NCBI RefSeq assembly: GCF_030462475.1
Contig: NZ_JASMRZ010000021.1
Span: forward strand, 44,165-78,682
Direction: 5' to 3'
Length of the DNA: 34,518 nt
Origin: Variovorax sp. CAN15
Lineage (GTDB): Bacteria; Pseudomonadota; Gammaproteobacteria; Burkholderiales; Burkholderiaceae_C
Part shown: one piece after another, positions 7,895 to 14,313 of the stretch
How the letters are laid out: every line of letters starts with the position of its first letter
How positions within the stretch are numbered: position 1 is the first letter of the stretch
The notes under the pieces: model-generated
Database searches by the model: none
What the model was told of the DNA's origin: nothing
The model's input: the letters and a program-made list of their open reading frames with translations, nothing else
Made by a program: the position numbers and the translations under genes

Positions 7895-8538
7895 TTCATT
7901 TCGAAGGATTGCAGCCAGGGCAGCGCCGGTGCGAGCGTTGGCGCCTGAAGCTCGGGCGACGGCGCTCCTTGCGGCAGTGCAAGGCCGACGCGGTTGTGCC
8001 AGTAGGTACGCAGGCCCACCGCCGAGGTGCCGAACATGTCGTAGCCCGAGCCGGCGACGAAGGCGGCCTCTTCCGCCTTCACGCCCAGCCGGTCGAGCGC
8101 CATGCGGTACGGGCGCGGATCGGGCTTGTAGAAACCGGCCTCCTCGGATGTGACAACCACGTCCCAGTCGATGCCCAGCCTCGCCGCCGCGCGATGGCCC
8201 AGCCGCCTGGAGCAGTTGGTGACCACGGCGAGGCGGCAGTGCGGCTTCAGCGCCAGCAGAAGCTCGCGCGCGCCGTCCCATGCGGGCAGCGTGTCCCATT
8301 GCGCTTCGAGGGCGTCGGGGGCGGAGTCGGCCATGCCGGTGTTGCGGGCGGCCTCCTTCACGAGCTGTTCGTAGGGCACGTAGGCGCCGCAGCCGTAGGT
8401 GAGCCGCAGGTACTCGGCGCGCCAAGCACGGCCTTTTTCTTCGGAGCCGGCGGCGGCGTTCCAGACGGTCCAGGAGTCGAGCAGCGCGGTTAGCAGGTCG
8501 AAGAGCACGGCGCGCGGATAGGCGTTGGAGGGTTGCAT
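7891..8538 (-). CDS. HAD superfamily hydrolase (2-haloacid dehalogenase-like)
   Basis: Haloacid dehalogenase-fold protein of 215 aa. The nucleophile Asp14 is in VLFDLLTALLD. The residue two after it is Leu, not the second Asp of phosphatases, as in the 2-haloacid dehalogenase branch where this slot is also not Asp. Motif II is in VVTNCS, motif III Lys in YKPDPRPY, and the motif IV region reads AGSGYDMFG. It may be a dehalogenase-like hydrolase or an atypical phosphatase; the substrate is unknown. The stop overlaps the start of the DSD1-like gene (ATGA), so the two are probably made together. The promoter is shared with the divergent LysR gene. Confidence 0.85.
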   Translation of the reverse strand: MQPSNAYPRAVLFDLLTALLDSWTVWNAAAGSEEKGRAWRAEYLRLTYGCGAYVPYEQLVKEAARNTGMADSAPDALEAQWDTLPAWDGARELLLALKPHCRLAVVTNCSRRLGHRAAARLGIDWDVVVTSEEAGFYKPDPRPYRMALDRLGVKAEEAAFVAGSGYDMFGTSAVGLRTYWHNRVGLALPQGAPSPELQAPTLAPALPWLQSFEMK

Positions 8539-8567
8539 GGCCTGCGACTGTACGTTTCGAGGCCATG

Positions 8568-8607
8568 CTTGTGCTTCAATGCTGAGTCATCAATCGTTAA
8601 GCACAAG
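8568..8607. promoter_or_regulatory. 9-bp inverted repeat in the HAD/LysR divergent promoter
   Basis: CTTGTGCTT (8568-8576) and AAGCACAAG (8599-8607) form a perfect inverted repeat with a 22-nt spacer. The centres are 31 bp apart, about three helical turns. It fills most of the 72-bp gap between the divergent HAD and LysR genes and ends 3 nt before the LysR ATG. Placement fits a LysR-type operator; a hairpin in the LysR leader is the alternative. Confidence 0.55.
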
Positions 8608-8610
8608 TTA

Positions 8611-9534
8611 ATGACGACGATCCAGATCGAGGACATGCAGCTCGCCGCCGCCCTGCTGCGCGAGCCGTCGCTGAGCGCGGCGGCGCGGGCGCTGGACGTC
8701 ACGCCGCCGGCCCTCTCGATGCGGCTGCGCAAGCTGGAGGCCGCGCTGGGCCTGTCGCTGGCCACCCGCACCGCGCGCAAGCTGAGCCTCACGCCCGAGG
8801 GCGAGCGCTTCGCGCGCGAGGCGGCCGCGCTGCTCGGGCAGATCGAGGGGCTGCGCGAATCGATGCGGCGCGACGACCAGCGCCTCACCGGCACGCTACG
8901 CATCGCCGCGCCCTTCGGCTACGGCCGCCAATATATCGCGCCGATGCTCGCCCGCTTCGCCAGGCTGCACCCGGGGCTGGGCGTGCAGCTGGACCTGCGC
9001 GAAACCCCGTGGCCCGACCGGCACGACGCCGACGCGGTGATTCACATCGGCACGGTGCGCGATTCGTCCTGGGTGGCCCGCACGCTGAGCGCCAACGAGC
9101 GCTGGCTGTGCGCCAGCCCCGGCTACCTGCGCCAGCGCGGCATGCCCCGCGCGCCGCGCGACATTTCGGCGCACGACTGCATCTGCATCCGCGAGAACGA
9201 CGAGGACGTGACGCTGTGGCATTTGCGCCCCGCCGGCCGAAAGGCGCAGGCGGCCAAGGGCAAGCGCGAGACGCTGCGCATCTCTCCCGCTTACGTCACC
9301 AACGACGGCGGCGTGGCCCGCCAGTGGGCCGAACAGGGGCTGGGCCTGGTTCTGCGCTCCGAATGGGACGCGGCCGATGCCGTGGCGCGCGGCACGCTGG
9401 TGCGCGTGCTGGCCGACTGGCAGTTCGACAGCGCGCCGGTCACGCTGCTGGTGCCCACGCGCAAGGGGCGCACGGCGCGCGTGCAGGCGGTCGTCGAGTT
9501 CCTGGCGGAGAGCTTCGGTGCCGCACAGGGGTAG
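8611..9534 (+). CDS. LysR family transcriptional regulator
   Basis: LTTR of 307 aa. The N-terminal winged helix-turn-helix is in residues 1-65 (MQLAAALLREPSLSAAARAL, then SMRLRKLEAALGLSL and LTPEGERF). A LysR substrate-binding domain follows, starting around GTLRIAAPFGYGR. I chose the ATG at 8611 because it gives the normal LTTR N-terminus; an upstream in-frame ATG at 8533 would overlap the divergent HAD gene. No ribosome site precedes 8611, and the inverted-repeat arm ends only 3 nt before it, so a leaderless or weakly translated message is possible. The divergent HAD/DSD1-like pair is the expected target, with a D-hydroxyamino acid as a plausible co-inducer (inference). Confidence 0.92.
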   Translation: MTTIQIEDMQLAAALLREPSLSAAARALDVTPPALSMRLRKLEAALGLSLATRTARKLSLTPEGERFAREAAALLGQIEGLRESMRRDDQRLTGTLRIAAPFGYGRQYIAPMLARFARLHPGLGVQLDLRETPWPDRHDADAVIHIGTVRDSSWVARTLSANERWLCASPGYLRQRGMPRAPRDISAHDCICIRENDEDVTLWHLRPAGRKAQAAKGKRETLRISPAYVTNDGGVARQWAEQGLGLVLRSEWDAADAVARGTLVRVLADWQFDSAPVTLLVPTRKGRTARVQAVVEFLAESFGAAQG

Positions 9535-9577
9535 CGAGCCATCGAAGGCATGGGAGCACGGCCCGTGCGATCCGCTC

Positions 9578-9595
9578 GTGGGCGGGTACGCCCAC
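9578..9595 (+). terminator. Stem-loop after the LysR gene
   Basis: GTGGGC-N6-GCCCAC forms a 6-bp GC-rich stem 43 nt past the LysR stop. A second 13-nt palindrome (GCACGG-C-CCGTGC) lies just before it at 9556-9568. No T-run follows, so this is not a classical intrinsic terminator; it could be an RNA-end stabiliser. Confidence 0.3.
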
Positions 9596-9685
9596 TGACA
9601 CGGGTGCCCGCAACGGGACTACGATGTTTTTCCGGGCCTCTTGCCAACAATCGATCCAGCCCATCAACCCAGAAGGAGACAGCCC

Positions 9686-9892
9686 ATGTCCAGCCACGTC
9701 TACAAAACGCTAGAACTCACCGGCTCCTCGCCGGCCGGCATCGAGGACGCGGTGCAGACCGCCATCGCCAAGGCGCACGAGACGGTGCGCAACATCCAGT
9801 GGTTCAACGTCACCGAAACACGCGGGCACGTGGTCGACGGCAAGGTGGCGCACTGGCAGGTGACGTTGAAGATCGGGTTCACGCTGGAGTGA
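9686..9892 (+). CDS. Dodecin family flavin-binding protein
   Basis: Small 68-residue protein of the dodecin family, which forms hollow dodecamers that store or buffer FMN, riboflavin or FAD, and in some members coenzyme A. The whole sequence fits: [16 protein letters not shown], then [19 protein letters not shown] with the flavin-stacking Trp in the conserved position, then [17 protein letters not shown] at the end. I chose the ATG at 9686 because it has a strong ribosome site (AGAAGGAGA); an upstream frame extension is not dodecin-like. It stands alone between LysR and the convergent phosphatase-like gene, 28 bp from the latter's end. Function in this strain is inferred from the family. Confidence 0.93.
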   Translation: MSSHVYKTLELTGSSPAGIEDAVQTAIAKAHETVRNIQWFNVTETRGHVVDGKVAHWQVTLKIGFTLE

Positions 9893-9920
9893 GCCCTTCG
9901 GCCCGGCGCAATCGCTGGAG

Positions 9921-10415
9921 CTAGCGCAGGTAGCCCAGGTCCCGCACATCCGAGCGCACCGCCGAGCGGTCCACCCCCTGCATCGGCAGGCTCACCAGCA
10001 GCTCCAGCCGGCGGCGCAGCGAGAAGAGCATCTGCACCGCGTCGTGCGCGCTCCTGTCGGGGTCGCGGCCATCGAGCACGTCGGGGTAGGCCCACAGCGC
10101 CGCATCGGGCTGGCCGGGCCATGAGGGCTGCCGCGGCTCGGTGGATTCGTCGAGAGTGATGACGAAATCCGCGGGCTGGCCGTTGGCACGCGCGAGTTCA
10201 TCCCAGCTGCGCGGCGAATGGTTGGGCAAGGGAATGCTCGCGCTCTTCAGCGCGGCGATGGCGGCAGGATGGAGTTCGCGGGCGACCTGCCCGGGTTGAC
10301 CGCAGGAAGAGGCCGAGAACCGCTTCGGGTCCAGGTGCGCGAGGCACGCTTCGGCAAGGATGCTGCGCAATGAGTTCCGTCGCGAGACGAAGATCACGCC
10401 GATACGTTTTTGCAT
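9921..10415 (-). CDS. LMW protein-tyrosine phosphatase / ArsC-fold protein lacking the catalytic Cys
   Basis: A 164-aa protein with the low-molecular-weight PTP/arsenate reductase fold. The N-terminal strand and P-loop read IGVIFVSRRNSLRS. The family P-loop is Cys-x5-Arg-Ser; here Ser11 replaces the nucleophilic Cys while Asn14, Arg17 and Ser18 stay. The later region DFVITLDEST lacks the second Cys of thioredoxin-linked arsenate reductases. A C-terminal YPDVLDG resembles the family's Asp-Pro acid loop but is changed. Ordinary phosphatase or arsenate reductase activity is therefore unlikely; a binding or regulatory pseudo-enzyme is the simplest reading. The gene is otherwise intact. The start at 10415 gives the fold; the longer frame upstream is low complexity. 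It is divergent from the acyl-CoA synthetase gene. Confidence 0.8.
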   Translation of the reverse strand: MQKRIGVIFVSRRNSLRSILAEACLAHLDPKRFSASSCGQPGQVARELHPAAIAALKSASIPLPNHSPRSWDELARANGQPADFVITLDESTEPRQPSWPGQPDAALWAYPDVLDGRDPDRSAHDAVQMLFSLRRRLELLVSLPMQGVDRSAVRSDVRDLGYLR

Positions 10416-10516
10416 GGAACCCCAAATATAGCCAAGCGCTCTGAACCCGTCCTGACCATCGCACGCCGTTGCCGCCATGCTGCACAGCAGCGTCCGAACG
10501 GTGCAGACTCGGGGGC

Positions 10517-13225
10517 ATGGACAAGCATTTCCTGACACCGCTTTTCGCGCCCGCCTCCATCGTCGCCTTCGTCGGCAATGCCGACGGACCGGGCGGACAG
10601 ACGCCTGCCGGCCACACGCTGCGCGAGGCCTTCCGCGCCCAGCGCTTCGACGGCACGCTGCGCTTTCTCGACGTGCGCACCAAGGGCACGCTCGAAGAAC
10701 TGGCGCAGACCCACGCCGACCTCGCGCTCATCGCGCTGGCGCCGGGCGACGTGGCGGCCGCACTGGAGATCGCGGGGCGCATCGGCTGCAAGGCTGCGGT
10801 GGTTCTTTCGAGCGGCATCGGCGCCGAGCAGGCAACGCAGTGGCGCAAGATCGCGCGTCGCGAGGGCGTGCACCTGCTGGGGCCGAACTCGCTGGGCTTC
10901 CAGCGTCCGCTGCTGCATCTCAATGCCAGCGTGGCCGGCCCGCTGGCCGCCAGCGGGCCGCTCGCGCTGGTGGCGCAGTCGGGTGCGCTCACAGCCTCGA
11001 TGCTCGACTGGGCACGGCAGAACGGTGTGGGCTTTTCCAGCGTGGTGTCGCTGGGCCCGCACACCTCGGTCGACATTCCGCAGGTGCTCGACTTCCTGGC
11101 CAACGACCAGGCCACGCACAGCATCATCGTGTACCTCGAAGGCATTGCCGACGCGCGCCGGTTCATGAGCGCGCTGCGCTCGGCCTCGCATGCCAAGCCG
11201 GTGGTGGTGCTCAAGGCCGGGCGCAAGCCGGCGGGCAACGAGGCCGCGCAGACGCACAGCGCGGCCATCGTGGGCAGCGACGACGTGTTCGACGCCGCGC
11301 TGCGCCGCGCGGGCGCGGTGCGCGTGCGCTCGTTCGTCGAGCTGTTCTCGGCCGCCAAGTGCCTGGCCTCGCGCTACCGCCCCGTCGGCAAGCGCCTGGC
11401 CGTGGTCACCAACGGCGGCGGGCCCGGCGTGCTGGCGGCCGACTGGATCAACGAGATCGGGCTTGACCTCGGCAAGCTCTCGGCCCCCGCGCAGAAGCTG
11501 CTGCAGCCCGCCCTGCCCCCGCTCGCCTCGCTGGCCGACCTGATCGACTTGTCGGAAGAGGCGCAGCCCGCGCACTACCGCGCCGCCATCGACGCGGCCT
11601 CCGCCGACAGCCAGGTCGACGGCGTGCTCGCCATCTTCTCTCCGAAGGCCGGCATCGACGCGGCCGCCACCGCGAAGGCGCTGGCCGACATTCCGCGGCC
11701 GATGAACAAGCCGCTGCTGGCCTGCTGGATGGGCGACTCGTCGGTGGGCAAGGCGCGCGCGGCGCTGGCCGACGCGACCATCCCCAGCTTCCGCACGCCC
11801 GAGGCGGCCGTGGGCGCCTTCGGCAACATCGCGGCCTTCTACCAGAACCAGCAGTTGCTGCAGCAGACGCCGCCGCCGCTGTCGGCACTGGCAAAGCCCG
11901 ACATCGAGGGCGCGCGCCTCCTCATCGAGAGCGTGCTGGCCGAGCGGCGCCATGTGCTGACGGAGATGGAATCGAAGTCGCTGCTGTCGTCCTTCCACAT
12001 CCCGATCACGCGCACGCTGCTCGCGCGCAGCCCCAGCGAGGCGATGATGATCGCGACGCAGCTGGGTTTTCCGGTGGCGCTGAAGATCGATTCGCCCGAC
12101 ATCCCGCACAAGTCCGACGTGGAAGGCGTGGCGCTCAACGTGCTCAACGGCACCGGCGCGCGCGACACCTACATCGAGATGATGGAGCGCGTGGCCCGCC
12201 TCGCGCCCGAGGCGCGCATCAACGGCGTGACGGTGCAGAAGATGGTGCGCGCGCGGCGCGGGCGCGAGATCTACGTGGGCATGGTCACAGACGAGCCCTT
12301 CGGCCCCGTCATCGTGTTCGGCGCGGGCGGCACCATGATCGAACTCCTGAACGACCGCGCGATGGAGCTGCCGCCGCTCAACCAGTTTCTTGCGCGCCGG
12401 CTCATCGAGCGCTCGCGCGTGGCCGAGACGCTGGGCGAATGGCGCGGCGCCCATGCGGTGGACATGGAAGCGCTCGAAGACCTGTTGCTGCGCGTCTCGG
12501 AAATGGTGTGCGAGCTGCCCGAGCTGCGCGAGATGGACATCAACCCGATCATCGTGGACGAGAACGGCGCCATCTCGGTCGATGCGCGCATCGTGGTCGG
12601 CAGCAGTTCGCAGGCGGTGGCGGCCCATGTGGGCAACGCGGTCAACGGCTACCAGCACCTGGCCATCATGCCGTACCCCGCGCGCTACCGGCGCGAATGG
12701 CCGCTGGCGGGCTCGGGCGGCGGCACCTACATCGTGCGGCCGGTGCATCCCAACGACGCGCAGATGCTGCAGACGCTGGTGCAGGGCCTGTCGCCCGAAA
12801 GCCGCTGGTTCCGCTTCGTCTCGCGCTTCCACGAGCTGCCGCCGACGATGCTGTCGCGCTTCACGCTGATCGACTACGACCGCGAAATGGCGCTGGTGGC
12901 GGTGATCCTGGAGCGCAGCGTGTCGCCCGAAGGCTCCGTGCTCGAGAGCGAGCGCATCGTGGGCGTGTCGCGCTACGTGACCAACCCCGACCAGACCAGC
13001 TGCGAGTTCTCGCTGGTGGTCGCCGACGAGTTCAGCGGCAAGGGCATCGGCTCGCGGCTGATGGAAAGCATCATCGACGTGGCCCGCGACAAGGGCCTCG
13101 CCGAGATGGACGGGCTGGTGCTGGCCAACAACCCCGACATGCTGAAGCTGGTGCGCCGGCTGGGCTTCACGGTGAAGCCCTTCCCGGAGGACCCGGACTT
13201 CAAGCTCGTGACCTACATGCTGTAG
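10517..13225 (+). CDS. ADP-forming acyl-CoA synthetase fused to GNAT acetyltransferase (Pat/PatZ-like)
   Basis: Large cytosolic protein of 902 aa. In order: a CoA-binding Rossmann domain (about 1-130), succinyl-CoA ligase-like domains (about 130-465), an ATP-grasp domain (about 475-710, with GFPVALKIDSPDIPHKSD) and a C-terminal GNAT domain (about 730-900, with GKGIGSRLM). Proteins of this layout acetylate lysines, for example on acyl-CoA synthetases, as in Salmonella Pat. In E. coli PatZ the ligase His is replaced by Asn and the ligase half is thought to be only regulatory. Here the catalytic His appears kept (His247 in AQTHSAAIVGSD), so real ADP-forming ligase activity is possible. The start at 10517 gives the usual N-terminus. 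It is followed 53 bp later by the DUF4105 gene. Confidence 0.92.
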   Translation: MDKHFLTPLFAPASIVAFVGNADGPGGQTPAGHTLREAFRAQRFDGTLRFLDVRTKGTLEELAQTHADLALIALAPGDVAAALEIAGRIGCKAAVVLSSGIGAEQATQWRKIARREGVHLLGPNSLGFQRPLLHLNASVAGPLAASGPLALVAQSGALTASMLDWARQNGVGFSSVVSLGPHTSVDIPQVLDFLANDQATHSIIVYLEGIADARRFMSALRSASHAKPVVVLKAGRKPAGNEAAQTHSAAIVGSDDVFDAALRRAGAVRVRSFVELFSAAKCLASRYRPVGKRLAVVTNGGGPGVLAADWINEIGLDLGKLSAPAQKLLQPALPPLASLADLIDLSEEAQPAHYRAAIDAASADSQVDGVLAIFSPKAGIDAAATAKALADIPRPMNKPLLACWMGDSSVGKARAALADATIPSFRTPEAAVGAFGNIAAFYQNQQLLQQTPPPLSALAKPDIEGARLLIESVLAERRHVLTEMESKSLLSSFHIPITRTLLARSPSEAMMIATQLGFPVALKIDSPDIPHKSDVEGVALNVLNGTGARDTYIEMMERVARLAPEARINGVTVQKMVRARRGREIYVGMVTDEPFGPVIVFGAGGTMIELLNDRAMELPPLNQFLARRLIERSRVAETLGEWRGAHAVDMEALEDLLLRVSEMVCELPELREMDINPIIVDENGAISVDARIVVGSSSQAVAAHVGNAVNGYQHLAIMPYPARYRREWPLAGSGGGTYIVRPVHPNDAQMLQTLVQGLSPESRWFRFVSRFHELPPTMLSRFTLIDYDREMALVAVILERSVSPEGSVLESERIVGVSRYVTNPDQTSCEFSLVVADEFSGKGIGSRLMESIIDVARDKGLAEMDGLVLANNPDMLKLVRRLGFTVKPFPEDPDFKLVTYML

Positions 13226-13278
13226 CCACAGGTGGCCGTCGTAAGCTCGGCGGTTCCGCTTTTCCGGTTTTGCCTTTC

Positions 13279-14313
13279 ATGATCCGAACGCTCCTGCGTC
13301 TCATCGGCCGCATCCTGCTGTCGCTCACCGTGCTTTCGACCTCGCTGTGGGCCTGCCTCGCGCTCTGGTACCAGGTCCCCGGGCCGGCCGCCGTGAAGAT
13401 CGGCGCGGGCGTGCTGTGGGCCGCCTTCGGCCTCGCGGCCATCGCGCTGACGTGGCGCAGGCGCGCGGCGCGCGCCCTGCTCTCCTATGCAGTCGGCTTT
13501 GCGTTGCTGCTGGGCTGGTGGAGCACCATCCTGCCGTCGCAGAACCGCGTGTGGGCCGACGACGTCTCGCGGCAGCTGCACTCGCGCATCGACGGCAGCA
13601 TGGTCACGCTGGACAACGTGCGCAACTTCGAATGGCGCAGCGACACCGACTACACCCAGCGCTGGGAAACGCGGCAATACGACCTCGAGCGCCTGCGCAC
13701 GGTCGACGTGTCGCTTTCCTACTGGAGCGGCCCGGCCATCGCGCACACGCTGGTTTCATTCGGCTTCGACGACGGCCGATTCGTCACCTTCTCCATCGAG
13801 ATCCGCAAGGAGCGCGGCGAGGCCTTTTCGTCCATCGGCGGCTTCTTCAGGCAGTTCGAGAACAGCCTGATCGCGGCCGACGAGCACGACATCCTGCGCG
13901 TGCGCACCAACGTGCGCGGCGAGGACGTCTACATGTACCGCGTGAGCCTGCCGCAGCCCGAGATGCGATCGCTCTTCCTAGCCTACCTGGGCGAAGGCGC
14001 GGCGCTGGTGCGCGAGCCCAGCTTCTACAACACGCTCACCGCCAACTGCACCACCATCGTGTACGCGCTGGCCAGGCGCATCGTGCCCGGCCTGCCGATG
14101 GACTGGCGTCTGCTGGCCTCTGGCTACCTGCCCGACTATCTCTTCGACGTGGGCGGCCTCGCGCCCGGCTACAGCATGGAAGCCCTGCGCATGGCGGGCC
14201 GCATCACGGACCGTGCCATCGCGACGGACAAGACGCCGGGCGCCGATTTCTCGCGGGCGATCCGGCAGGGCCTGCCGGGCGTCGCGCCTGCAGGCACCGG
14301 GGCGGCGCAATGA
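13279..14313 (+). CDS. DUF4105 (Lnb N-terminal-like) membrane protein
   Basis: A 344-aa inner-membrane protein. Three hydrophobic segments fill the N-terminus (about 8-30, 40-59 and 66-84). A soluble domain with the DUF4105 look follows, including FEWRSDTDYTQRWETRQYDL and the Cys257 region TANCTTIVYALAR. DUF4105 is a domain of unknown function also found at the N-terminus of the phage tail-like Lnb family, and its conserved Cys suggests a papain-like hydrolase fold; that assignment is my inference. The gene ends with an ATGA overlap on the lipoprotein hydrolase gene, so the two are coupled and may act together at the cell envelope. The ATG at 13279 was chosen because the first membrane segment follows at once. 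Confidence 0.82.
   Translation: MIRTLLRLIGRILLSLTVLSTSLWACLALWYQVPGPAAVKIGAGVLWAAFGLAAIALTWRRRAARALLSYAVGFALLLGWWSTILPSQNRVWADDVSRQLHSRIDGSMVTLDNVRNFEWRSDTDYTQRWETRQYDLERLRTVDVSLSYWSGPAIAHTLVSFGFDDGRFVTFSIEIRKERGEAFSSIGGFFRQFENSLIAADEHDILRVRTNVRGEDVYMYRVSLPQPEMRSLFLAYLGEGAALVREPSFYNTLTANCTTIVYALARRIVPGLPMDWRLLASGYLPDYLFDVGGLAPGYSMEALRMAGRITDRAIATDKTPGADFSRAIRQGLPGVAPAGTGAAQ

Noticed and set aside
6746..8566. Single 606-aa fusion of the HAD region with the DSD1-like enzyme
   Set aside because: The upstream half is a shadow of the HAD gene in another frame; the real junction is an ATGA overlap at 7891-7894.
9578..9595. Classical intrinsic terminator after LysR
   Set aside because: The stem is fine, but no U-run follows; kept only as a low-confidence stem-loop.
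10394..12832. Very long open frame on the minus strand (over 800 codons)
   Set aside because: It is the antisense shadow of the acyl-CoA synthetase gene; composition is Arg/Ala/His-rich with no domain, as expected in GC-rich DNA.
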